Positions 25,704 to 32,807 of a stretch of 40,741 bases of DNA are shown here, piece after piece; positions within the stretch are counted from its first letter, which is position 1; each line of letters starts with the position of its first letter. The DNA is taken from positions 1 through 40,741 of the forward strand of contig JBCCXT010000036.1 of assembly GCA_039191215.1 (NCBI GenBank), in the 5' to 3' direction. Source of the stretch: HKCCE3408 sp039191215 (lineage in GTDB: Bacteria; Pseudomonadota; Alphaproteobacteria; Rhodobacterales; Rhodobacteraceae). The notes under the pieces are model-generated. The model was not told the origin of the DNA. It made no database searches and saw nothing but the letters and a program-made list of their open reading frames with translations. The translations under genes were made by a program, and so were the position numbers.

Positions 25704-26582
25704 TTAACGGGTTGGGACCGGGCGTTCGCCGCGATAGTCGTAAAACCCGCGTCCGGTTTTGCGGCCAAGCCAGCCCGCCTCGACATATTTCGTCAGGAGT
25801 GGGCAGGGCCGGTATTTGGTGTCGGCCAGGCCATCATGCAGAACATTCATGATCGCCAGGCAGGTATCCAGACCGATGAAATCTGCCAGCTCCAACGGGC
25901 CCATCGGGTGATTTGCGCCAAGCTTCATCGATTCGTCGATTGAGCGCACAGAGCCTACCCCTTCATAAAGCGCATAGACCGCCTCATTGATCATCGGCAT
26001 CAATATGCGGTTGACGATGAAGGCCGGGAAATCCTCCGCTGTTGCGGCGGTTTTGCCCAACCGGTCCACCACAGTTTTGCACGCCGTGAACGTCGCCTCG
26101 TCGGTGGCGATACCGCGAATGAGCTCGACCAGCTGCATCACAGGTACGGGGTTCATAAAATGGAACCCCATGAACTTTTCCGGCCTGTCCGTCCGGCTTG
26201 CCAGCCGGGTGATGGAGATCGAGGATGTGTTGGACGTCAGGATCGTCTGCGGCAGCAGATGCGGCACCAGGTCTTCAAAGATCGCTTGCTTGATCGACTC
26301 GCGCTCCGTCGCCGCCTCGATCACAAGATCGGTCTGGCCCAGATCGGGCAGCGAAAGTGTGGTTGCGATCCGCGACAGCGCTGAGGATGCATCATCGGGT
26401 TCCACTCTTTGGCGGCTGATTTGGCGGTCCAGGTTGCGGCTGATCTTATCAAGTGCCTCGGAAAGCTGATCTTGCGACACGTCGGTGATCAGCACGTCAT
26501 AACCCGCCAGCGCGCAGACATGTGCGATGCCGCTGCCCATCTGGCCTGCACCGACAATGCCAATACTTTTGATGTCAGCCAT
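25704..26582 (-). CDS. hbd: 3-hydroxybutyryl-CoA dehydrogenase
   Basis: 292 residues. It interconverts 3-hydroxybutyryl-CoA and acetoacetyl-CoA with NAD(P). The N-terminal Rossmann motif is GIVGAGQMGSGIA; SNTSSISIT and the signature GFHFMNPVPVMQLVE (with the catalytic His of HFMNP) follow. The C-terminal helical domain has FPAFIVNRILMPMINEA, NHPMGPLELADFIGLD and KTGRGFYDY. The size matches the single-domain short-chain type, not the FadB fusion. It supports PHB turnover and acetoacetyl-CoA supply to the ethylmalonyl-CoA pathway. In many Rhodobacterales it directly follows etfA; here a plus-strand DUF6473 gene sits between them. Confidence 0.94.
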   Translation of the reverse strand: MADIKSIGIVGAGQMGSGIAHVCALAGYDVLITDVSQDQLSEALDKISRNLDRQISRQRVEPDDASSALSRIATTLSLPDLGQTDLVIEAATERESIKQAIFEDLVPHLLPQTILTSNTSSISITRLASRTDRPEKFMGFHFMNPVPVMQLVELIRGIATDEATFTACKTVVDRLGKTAATAEDFPAFIVNRILMPMINEAVYALYEGVGSVRSIDESMKLGANHPMGPLELADFIGLDTCLAIMNVLHDGLADTKYRPCPLLTKYVEAGWLGRKTGRGFYDYRGERPVPTR

Positions 26583-26734
26583 AGTGCTTCGCGTCCTGCC
26601 GTTTTCTTCTGCGCGACCTTAGGCGTCCCTCTGGCCGACGAATAGGTCAGATCTAAAGAAAACGCGCGCGTTAGGGGTTTGGCAACCCGGTTCGGGCACA
26701 GGGACGGGAACCAATTTGCACCAAGGCGACTGTC

Positions 26735-27553
26735 ATGAGTTTTGAGAACCAGCTTCCGACCGCGTTGGATTACCAATCCACCAGTTACACCGGTTCGATG
26801 GCTGAGTTCCGCGGCCCGCCAGCAGACTTGATGCAGCGCCAGATTGTGTGCATCGGCGGTTCAGAAACCTTCGGGCGATTTGTCCCTCGCCCGTTCGCCC
26901 AGACCCTCGGCACGGCCATTGATCGCCCCGTTGCGAATATGGGTGCGATGCATGCGGGGTTGGAGCTGATCCTGAATGACGCCGCGATTAACTCAGCAAT
27001 GGCGAATGCCGACCAGATTGTCCTGCAGATCACCGGCGCGCACCTGATGACGAACCGGTTTTACCGTGTGCATCCGCGCCGCAACGACCGCTTCCTGCGT
27101 GCCTCATCAGCGCTGAGCACAGTCTATCGCAGCACCGATTTCACCGACTTTCATTTTGTCCGCCATATGCTGTCGGTTCTGGCCGAGGAGTCGCAGGACA
27201 GGTTTGTCATCGTGCTGCGGGAGCTTCAGGATGCCTGGGTTGCCCGCATGCGGTCGTTGATCCAGCGGGTCGACGTACCGGTGCATTTGCTTTGGTTGGC
27301 CCTGGCCCCGCCTGCCGAGGACAAGGTCGATCTCGTCAACGGCACCGATCCGCTCTTTATCACGCAAGATATGCTCAACGAGGTCGCTCAAGTTGCGGCA
27401 ACATTGACGATATCCACGGCATCAGACACCGAAAACGCGGTGCCGACGGACGGCATGGTCTTTACGCCGCGCGAAGCGGCTGCGGCGAAGGCCGTCCCCG
27501 GCCCAGCCCAGCATGACCGCGCGGCGGACATGCTGTCTGAGGCCATCGGCTAG
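26735..27553 (+). CDS. DUF6473 family protein
   Basis: 272 residues, no signal peptide. Family-like blocks are LDYQSTSYTGS...FRGPP near the N-terminus, CIGGSETFGRFVPRPF, NMGAMHAGLELILNDAAI, QITGAHLMTNRFYRVHPRRNDRF and FTDFHFVRHML. GGSETFGRFV and the N/G block echo SGNH/GDSL-type folds, and some relatives lie in polysaccharide or sulfotransferase settings, but no catalytic triad is assigned. The family appears largely restricted to Rhodobacterales. It sits between hbd and etfA on the opposite strand and ends five bases from the etfA stop. A TTTGCAC motif lies just upstream of the start at 26715-26721. Confidence 0.75.
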   Translation: MSFENQLPTALDYQSTSYTGSMAEFRGPPADLMQRQIVCIGGSETFGRFVPRPFAQTLGTAIDRPVANMGAMHAGLELILNDAAINSAMANADQIVLQITGAHLMTNRFYRVHPRRNDRFLRASSALSTVYRSTDFTDFHFVRHMLSVLAEESQDRFVIVLRELQDAWVARMRSLIQRVDVPVHLLWLALAPPAEDKVDLVNGTDPLFITQDMLNEVAQVAATLTISTASDTENAVPTDGMVFTPREAAAAKAVPGPAQHDRAADMLSEAIG

Positions 27554-27558
27554 CGCGC

Positions 27559-28485
27559 CTAGAGCTTTCCGGTAAGTTCCGGAACCGCGTCAAAGAGGTC
27601 TGCAACCAAGCCAAAGTCGGCAACCTGGAAAATCGGGGCTTCTTCGTCTTTGTTGATCGCCACGATGACCTTGCTGTCTTTCATGCCAGCCAAGTGCTGG
27701 ATCGCGCCCGATATTCCGACCGCAATGTAGAGCTCCGGTGCCACAACTTTGCCGGTTTGGCCCACCTGCCAGTCATTCGGCGCATAGCCCGAATCCACGG
27801 CCGCGCGCGAGGCGCCAACAGCCGCACCCAACTTGTCCGCCAGACCTTCGATCAGGGTAAATTGCTCCTCAGAGCCCACCCCACGACCGCCAGAGACTAC
27901 CACACCGGCAGAGGTCAGCTCTGGCCGGTCGCTTTCTGCAACCTTGTCCTCCAACCAGGCGCTCAGACCTGGATCGGCCGGGGCTGCAATGCTCTCAATC
28001 GGGGCGGACCCGCCGGAGCCCGAGGCATCAAAGGTCGAGGTCCGTATTGTCGCCACCTTGGTTGCATCGGCAGACTTGACCGTCTGGATCGCGTTGCCGG
28101 CATAGATCGGACGCTCAAACGTATCGCCATCGACGACGGCGGTTACCTCTGAGATCACCATCACATCCAGCATCGCCGCGACGCGCGGCAAGATGTTCTT
28201 GGAAGCGGCAGTCGAGGGCGCAACAATATGGCTGTAATCGCCAGCAATACCCGCAATCAAATCGGCCACAGGCTCGGCCAGATCATGGCCGTAGGCTTCG
28301 GCCTCGGCGCATAACACCTTGGACACGCCGTCAAGCTCAGCCGCTGTCTTCGCCGCGCCGCTGCAAGTTGCACCGGCGCAGAGTACGGTGACATCACCGA
28401 TCTCTTTGGCAGCCGTCAGAGCCTTGGCCGTGCTGTCGACCGAAAGCTCTCCGTTTGAAACCTCGGCAAGTAGAAGTACGCCCAT
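27559..28485 (-). CDS. etfA: Electron transfer flavoprotein alpha subunit
   Basis: 308 residues. The C-terminal FAD domain carries the family signature LYIAVGISGAIQHLAGMKDS and VIVAINKDEEAPIFQVADFG; VVSGGRGVGS is the preceding FAD loop. The N-terminal domain (1-185) shares the adenine-nucleotide hydrolase-like fold with EtfB. The heterodimer accepts electrons from acyl-CoA dehydrogenases, including the Mcd encoded at 1640-3322, and passes them to ETF-ubiquinone oxidoreductase (not in the window). The ATG overlaps the etfB stop by one base (TAATG), giving coupled translation. Confidence 0.96.
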   Translation of the reverse strand: MGVLLLAEVSNGELSVDSTAKALTAAKEIGDVTVLCAGATCSGAAKTAAELDGVSKVLCAEAEAYGHDLAEPVADLIAGIAGDYSHIVAPSTAASKNILPRVAAMLDVMVISEVTAVVDGDTFERPIYAGNAIQTVKSADATKVATIRTSTFDASGSGGSAPIESIAAPADPGLSAWLEDKVAESDRPELTSAGVVVSGGRGVGSEEQFTLIEGLADKLGAAVGASRAAVDSGYAPNDWQVGQTGKVVAPELYIAVGISGAIQHLAGMKDSKVIVAINKDEEAPIFQVADFGLVADLFDAVPELTGKL

Positions 28486-29243
28486 TACACGGCCCCCGCT
28501 TCTTTTAGTTTCTCCACAAGCTCGTCGACTGAGCCCACGATAACACCTGCCTGGCGCGCTTCGGGCTCAGCGGTTCCAATAATTTCAAGCCGCGGCGTGA
28601 CATCGACGCCGTAATCGGCGGCGGTCTTTTCGTCGAGCGGCTTTTTCTTCGCCTTCATGATGTTCGGCAAGGAGGCATAGCGCGGTTCGTTCAGCCGCAA
28701 ATCGACCGAAACAATCGCCGGCAGCTTCACGCGGATTGTCTGCAGGCCGCCATCAACTTCGCGCGTGACATTGGCATGCTCGCCATCCATCTCCAGCTTG
28801 GAGGCGAATGTGGCTTGCGCCCAACCGGTGAGTGCGCCCAGCATCTGACCGGTTGCGTTCATGTCGTTGTCGATGGCCTGCTTGCCACAGAGCACAAGAC
28901 CGGGCGCCTCTGCATCAATGACCGCTTTGAGGATCTTTGCCACTGCTAGCGGCTCAATATCGGTATGCACATCATCGGCAGCGATGACCAGGATGGCTCG
29001 GTCCGCGCCCATGGCAAGCGCTGTACGTAGCGTTTCCTGCGATTGCTTGACGCCGATCGAGACCGCGATCACCTCCTCGGCAGTGCCCGCCTCTTTCAGG
29101 CGGATCGCCTCTTCGACGGCAATCTCGTCAAATGGGTTCATCGACATTTTGACATTGGCCAAATCGACGCCGGAACCGTCCGCTTTGACACGGACCTTCA
29201 CGTTGTAGTCGATCACGCGCTTGACCGGTACGAGGACCTTCAT
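28485..29243 (-). CDS. etfB: Electron transfer flavoprotein beta subunit
   Basis: 252 residues beginning MKVLVPVKRVIDYNVKVRV. The signature region is VDLRLNEPRYASLPNIMKAKKKP, and MSMNPFDEIAVEEAIRLKE and the AMP-loop region CGKQAIDNDMNATGQMLG are also present. An ATG two codons upstream (29249) lies only two bases from AGGGAG, whereas the ATG at 29243 has that sequence eight bases away, so the latter is chosen. It is the first gene of etfBA; its promoter must lie in 29244-29379, where no consensus stands out. Confidence 0.96.
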   Translation of the reverse strand: MKVLVPVKRVIDYNVKVRVKADGSGVDLANVKMSMNPFDEIAVEEAIRLKEAGTAEEVIAVSIGVKQSQETLRTALAMGADRAILVIAADDVHTDIEPLAVAKILKAVIDAEAPGLVLCGKQAIDNDMNATGQMLGALTGWAQATFASKLEMDGEHANVTREVDGGLQTIRVKLPAIVSVDLRLNEPRYASLPNIMKAKKKPLDEKTAADYGVDVTPRLEIIGTAEPEARQAGVIVGSVDELVEKLKEAGAV

Positions 29244-29379
29244 CCGCATATCTCCCTAGAATCTCCGTCACCGCACAGCGCGCGGCTCACCGTGGTGTTA
29301 GACCTGTGTGACCTGCAACAATAGTGCAAAATCGACGCGCAGCAGCCTTCCGACGCCGCGTTACAGCAATTTACTGGAT

Positions 29380-30045
29380 TTAGGCTGTAACCGACGCCAT
29401 CCTAATCAACTCAATCATGACGGCGGCATAGGCCTTTGCGGACGCAACCAGGACAAAGACGTGCCAGATCGTGACATGGTGCGGCAGGCGCTGCCATATC
29501 AAGAACAGCACGCCGATTGTGTAGGTCACACCGGCCGAGATCACCAGGGCAATGGCTGGCATGCTGAGCCCAGATAATGCTGGCCCCCAAAACACAACGC
29601 CGATCCAGCCCAAGCCCAGATAAAGCGCGATGGCGAGGTACAAAAAGCTCTGGCGCGCAAAAAAGATCAGCGCGGCACCTGCCAAGGCCATGACCCAGAT
29701 CGCCACAAGGATCCAGCCTGCTTTCGTGCTGGTCAGCATCAGAAACGGCGTATAGGTGCCGGCAATTTTCAGATAGATCGCCGATTGGTCGAGACGTCGA
29801 AGCCTGTCGGACCATTCAGCGTGCTTGATCATGTTGTAAAGCGCCGAACATAGCAGCATCGTGATCAGCGAAACGGCATAGATTGTGACCGCGGTCACGG
29901 CGCGCGCATCCCCGATCCAGACGGCCGTCAGGGTGACCAGGATTGGCGCTGCGATCATGGCAAGTGTCAGGCCGGAGACATGAACCACAGCGTCGGAGAT
30001 GTATTCTGACCGGCTGTATCTAAGCGGTTGGCGCGGTTTAAACAT
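29380..30045 (-). CDS. Hemolysin III / PAQR family membrane protein
   Basis: 221 residues with seven hydrophobic helices. Conserved marks are the N-terminal YSRSEYISDAVVHVSGL (Ser/His), SALYNMI, RRLDQSAIYLKIAGTYTPF (Asp in helix 3) and the final HHVTIWHVFVLVAS, whose histidines with the first His form a metal site in PAQR proteins. The family includes bacterial YqfA/TrhA and animal adiponectin receptors. The bacterial role is membrane-lipid homeostasis in some species; the hemolysin name is historical. It begins with ATG at 30045, divergent from the candidate small RNA at 30110. Confidence 0.9.
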   Translation of the reverse strand: MFKPRQPLRYSRSEYISDAVVHVSGLTLAMIAAPILVTLTAVWIGDARAVTAVTIYAVSLITMLLCSALYNMIKHAEWSDRLRRLDQSAIYLKIAGTYTPFLMLTSTKAGWILVAIWVMALAGAALIFFARQSFLYLAIALYLGLGWIGVVFWGPALSGLSMPAIALVISAGVTYTIGVLFLIWQRLPHHVTIWHVFVLVASAKAYAAVMIELIRMASVTA

Positions 30046-30109
30046 TTACAAAGTACCCTTCGGGTGAAGCGTCCGGTGCAAAGTTCGTTTCGTCAATTAA
30101 AACTCGATC

Positions 30110-30248
30110 AACGAAATGTTGCCGCCAGGCCTTTGCGCATGCGGCAAAACGCTGACTTTCCGGGCCGTTAGCCCGCAGGTTAAGCAAGTGACGCCCCAGG
30201 GTGAATTCTGGCCCATCCCGAGAAGACCCCGAAATACCGGGGTTTTTT
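30110..30248 (+). ncRNA. Candidate structured small RNA
   Basis: Four hairpins occur in series on the plus strand: TGCCGC/GCGGCA (30120-30146), CGGGC-CGTTA-GCCCG (30161-30175), CCAG/CTGG (30196-30211), and an intrinsic terminator (30227-30248). No convincing reading frame fits: frames on either strand cross the terminator. The 380-base gap between two minus-strand genes has no plus-strand gene for the terminator to serve, so an independent transcript of about 140 bases is the simplest explanation. The 5' end is a guess, and no strong promoter was recognised. It does not match SRP RNA, tmRNA, RNase P RNA or a riboswitch that I can recall. Confidence 0.5.
30227..30248 (+). terminator. Intrinsic terminator
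   Basis: CCCCG (30227-30231), loop AAATAC, CGGGG (30238-30242), followed by six T. It works only in the plus direction; the other strand lacks a U-run after the stem. Confidence 0.8.
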
Positions 30249-30288
30249 GTAATCTGGCAGCCCCGTTTTGCACAGCGGCTTCAAAGTG

Positions 30289-30302
30289 TTTGCACGTGCA
30301 AA
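30289..30302. promoter_or_regulatory. 14-bp palindrome TTTGCACGTGCAAA
   Basis: A perfect inverted repeat in the gap downstream of the small-RNA terminator. The half-site TTTGCAC or its complement also occurs at 30076-30082, 30267-30273 and 30361-30367 in the same gap, and in two other gaps (26715-26721 and 29324-29330). Its shape suits a dimeric DNA-binding protein; the identity is unknown. Confidence 0.4.
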
Positions 30303-30425
30303 ACATCTGCGTGATCAAGCCGTGAAATAGGGGAAAAACGCACAAAGTCCGTTAACCAAATTTGCACTTTGTCAGCGAAATTCTTGGTCCCACCGGCCCG
30401 CAAAACCTGGTGGGTTCGTCCAGGT

Positions 30426-30998
30426 TCACCGGTTCGCGCCCGGCACCCACAAGACATCTGCATTGCCGTCATCATTTGCGATGCGGCCAGCGACAAAAAA
30501 CCAATCGCTCAACCGATTGAGGTACTTCACGCCTTCCGGATTGACCGATTCAATCGTCGCAAGCTCGACCGACAGACGCTCGGCACGGCGGCACACCGTT
30601 CGGCACAGATGCAATTGCGCAGCGAGGACCGAGCCGCCGGGAAGAATGAAACTGCGCAGCGGTTTAAGCCGCGTGTTCATGGCGTCGATTTCAGCCTCCA
30701 ACCGGAGGACCTGTGCGGCGGCAATCCTCAGCGGCGGGTAGTCGCGATCGCCGTCTTTCTCCATCCCAGGCGTACACAGATCGGCGCCAAGATCGAACAA
30801 ATCGTTTTGGATCCGCATCAGGCTCTCATCCATCTCGCCCTCGGCATGCAGCCGCGCAAGACCCAGTGTCGCATTCACCTCATCGACGGTGCCGTAGGCG
30901 GTGACACGCATCGAATGCTTGGCCACCCGGCTGCCATCACCTAAAGCGGTCTCACCCGCATCACCGGTTTTTGTGTAGATCTTGCTTAGAACGACCAT
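30426..30998 (-). CDS. Cob(I)alamin adenosyltransferase, PduO type
   Basis: 190 residues. It transfers the adenosyl group of ATP to cob(I)alamin, yielding coenzyme B12. PduO-type marks are the N-terminal KIYTKTGDAGETALGDGSRVAK (ATP binding), YGTVDEVNATLG, and the C-terminal RTVCRRAERL and YLNRLSDWFFVAGR. The frame is open upstream to 31082, but those residues overlap the preceding gene; the ATG at 30998 (MVVLSKIYTKTG) is preceded by GGGGGCTGAG. Coenzyme B12 is needed by ethylmalonyl-CoA and methylmalonyl-CoA mutases, linking this gene to mcd. It starts five bases after the stop of the HIG1-like gene. Confidence 0.93.
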   Translation of the reverse strand: MVVLSKIYTKTGDAGETALGDGSRVAKHSMRVTAYGTVDEVNATLGLARLHAEGEMDESLMRIQNDLFDLGADLCTPGMEKDGDRDYPPLRIAAAQVLRLEAEIDAMNTRLKPLRSFILPGGSVLAAQLHLCRTVCRRAERLSVELATIESVNPEGVKYLNRLSDWFFVAGRIANDDGNADVLWVPGANR

Positions 30999-31003
30999 TG
31001 CGC

Positions 31004-31204
31004 TCAGCCCCCGTTTTGTCTGCGGATGTAGATAACAACCACGATCATCACCACCGCGAATGCCTGCAGCCCCAGCCGCCACCGCATCAGCTTGTTGGCG
31101 TTGTTGCGGTTATACGTCCCGCCGCGGCGAAAAGCGTTTATACCCAAAAGCAGAACGGCAAGTACGGCCAAGCAGGCGATCAGCACGAGGGTCGAGGCGG
31201 GCAT
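31004..31204 (-). CDS. Twin transmembrane helix small protein (HIG1-like)
   Basis: 66 residues with two hydrophobic helices (about 4-22 and 47-62) joined by RRGGTYNRNNANKLMRWRLGLQ. The NRNxANKLMRxRxxLQ linker is the signature of the HIG1-type twin-helix proteins found upstream of the cobalamin adenosyltransferase in many alphaproteobacteria. HIG1 proteins in mitochondria and Rhodobacter associate with cytochrome oxidase; this one may do so too, but that is by family only. Confidence 0.85.
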   Translation of the reverse strand: MPASTLVLIACLAVLAVLLLGINAFRRGGTYNRNNANKLMRWRLGLQAFAVVMIVVVIYIRRQNGG

Positions 31205-31255
31205 TGGGTATCCTTTACATGGTTCGCGCTGATCTAGGCTGCGGGCTTGGCGCTT

Positions 31256-32089
31256 CTAGACCCGCCGCGCAATTTCATCCATCAGCCGCTGCGGCAAGAG
31301 CCGCCTGAAACCCTCTGCAATATGGGTGGCCGGCGTTATGAGGTATCGCGGCCGGGGCCGGGGGCTCTCAATGGCATGGATCAGCCGCCGCGTCACCGCA
31401 GAAGGTTCGCGCTGAAACGCAGCCCGCGGCCCCGGCTGATAGAGATGCGGCAGAAGCTCGGTCTTGTAGCGGTCGGCAATGGCCGAATTTTCCCAGTCGA
31501 TCCAGCGTTCGAAATGCGCGATTGAGTTCACCCGAAAAGAGGATGAGACCGGGCCGGTATTAAGCGTAGAGACAAAAATGCCGGTGCCGTTGAGTTCCTG
31601 GCGCAGCGTATTTGTCAGCCCTTCAAGCGCGTGTTTGGAGGCGTTATAAGCCCCGCGCCAGCGCATGGATACAAGGCCAAGCCCGGACGAATGCTGCACA
31701 ATGCGGCCATGACCCTGGGCCCGCATCACCTGCACGGCCCGCCGGGTCAGGTCATGCAGCGCGATGACATTGGTCTCAAAGATCGACCGCAAGGCGCCGG
31801 TTGGTACGTCCTCAACCGCGCCTGGCAGGCCATGTCCCGCATTGGAAAAGAGCGCATCAAGCCGACCATTGGTACGCTCAAGGGTCTCAGACCAAGCCGC
31901 GGCAATGCTATCGGGGTCAGTCATCTCCAGCGCAAGCGTCTCAATCCCAAGGTCGCCCAGCCGGGCCACGTCATCCGCTTTGCGACAGGTGGCGATGACG
32001 CGCCAGCCCGGCCGGGCATGGAGCGTCAAAGCTGCGTCTTGGCCGATGCCGGAAGACGCGCCGGTGATCAAGATGGTCCTGGTTGTCAT
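31256..32089 (-). CDS. Short-chain dehydrogenase/reductase
   Basis: 277 residues of the classical SDR fold. The cofactor motif is TGASSGIG near the N-terminus, NAGHG follows the fourth strand, and the catalytic Ser (QHSSGLG) and YNASK are in place. The extended C-terminus (about 190-277, with YLITPATHIAEGFRRLLPQRL) resembles the SDR subgroup acting on retinoid- or sterol-like and other lipophilic substrates; the true substrate is unknown. It lies 10 bases after the SH3 protein gene on the same strand, and 51 bases separate it from the HIG1-like gene, so the four genes may form one transcript. Confidence 0.87.
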   Translation of the reverse strand: MTTRTILITGASSGIGQDAALTLHARPGWRVIATCRKADDVARLGDLGIETLALEMTDPDSIAAAWSETLERTNGRLDALFSNAGHGLPGAVEDVPTGALRSIFETNVIALHDLTRRAVQVMRAQGHGRIVQHSSGLGLVSMRWRGAYNASKHALEGLTNTLRQELNGTGIFVSTLNTGPVSSSFRVNSIAHFERWIDWENSAIADRYKTELLPHLYQPGPRAAFQREPSAVTRRLIHAIESPRPRPRYLITPATHIAEGFRRLLPQRLMDEIARRV

Positions 32090-32099
32090 TCATTGCCCT

Positions 32100-32633
32100 T
32101 CAAGGCGGCGTGGGCGACAGAAAATCGCCAGACATAAAACCCACCGAGCCCGAGGCCGGATCGCGGATCTGAAACCAGCCATCTGCGGCCTCGGCAACAA
32201 GTTCGATCGCGGTTCCTTGCGTCAAAGCCGTTACAATCGCGTCATTGGTTGACGGGCCGGCGCGCAGATTGACCCGCGTTCCGGTGACGTAAAGAATGGC
32301 TTGCCCGGTCCCCGTGGCGACAGCGTCGTCCGCCGGGGCGGGGGCGAGATCTGCCGCGGGATCGGTGGCGGGATCGGCGGCGGCGGTTTCATCAACCGGT
32401 GGTGCGATTTCAACGGCGCCGTCATCGCCTTCAACCGGCTCACGCGTGGCGATGACCCGGTCGATCTGCCACGCTTCTCCGTTCTCCAAGGTCAAAATCT
32501 GCGGACCCGCCGGGGCGCCTGCCTCAGGTGGCGCGGCAATCGCGGACTCATTTGCATCGGGCGGAGCCGATTGCGGGCCCAGCATGTAAATCAATGCCAG
32601 AGCGGCACATAAAAGGGTAAGCCAGCGAAGCAT
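32100..32633 (-). CDS. Membrane-anchored SH3-domain protein
   Basis: 177 residues. A single N-terminal hydrophobic segment (LRWLTLLCAALALIYMLG) acts as signal or anchor. A low-complexity Ala/Pro/Asp-rich linker (about 75-105) follows, then a bacterial SH3b domain: VTGTRVNLRAGPSTNDAIV, L..GT.IELVAEAADGWFQIRD and VGFMSGDFLSP. Such domains often bind peptidoglycan or peptides in the periplasm. It is divergent from parC and the first gene of the SDR/HIG1/cobalamin group. Confidence 0.82.
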   Translation of the reverse strand: MLRWLTLLCAALALIYMLGPQSAPPDANESAIAAPPEAGAPAGPQILTLENGEAWQIDRVIATREPVEGDDGAVEIAPPVDETAAADPATDPAADLAPAPADDAVATGTGQAILYVTGTRVNLRAGPSTNDAIVTALTQGTAIELVAEAADGWFQIRDPASGSVGFMSGDFLSPTPP

Positions 32634-32687
32634 GTCGGCAATCTACGCTGTCTTGCCGACCGCTGAAAGGGCACAGCGACCGGGCGC

Positions 32688-32764
32688 GCGAGGGCCCGCC
32701 CTCGCAAAGGCCCGTCCGGCCCAAGGACGGCGCGGCGCGGGGGCTCGATGCCCCCAAGCCGCGC
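32688..32764. repeat. GC-rich palindromes before parC (REP-like)
   Basis: A perfect 8-bp inverted repeat GCGAGGGC-CC-GCCCTCGC (32688-32705) is followed by GGGGGC-TCGAT-GCCCCC (32739-32755), whose stem can extend through GCGCGGC / GCCGCGC. GGGGGCTC..GCCCCC elements recur between genes in Rhodobacterales genomes, which suggests a dispersed repeat rather than a parC-specific site. It lies in the 174-base gap between divergent genes. Confidence 0.5.
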
Positions 32765-32807
32765 GCCCCCTTGCCCGGCTGCAGCCCCAAGCGTACATCT
32801 GGGCCAA

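Noticed and set aside
30116..30325. Small protein frame (69 codons) in the hlyIII upstream gap
   Set aside because: An intrinsic terminator lies inside the frame and there is no ribosome site; the small-RNA reading is better.
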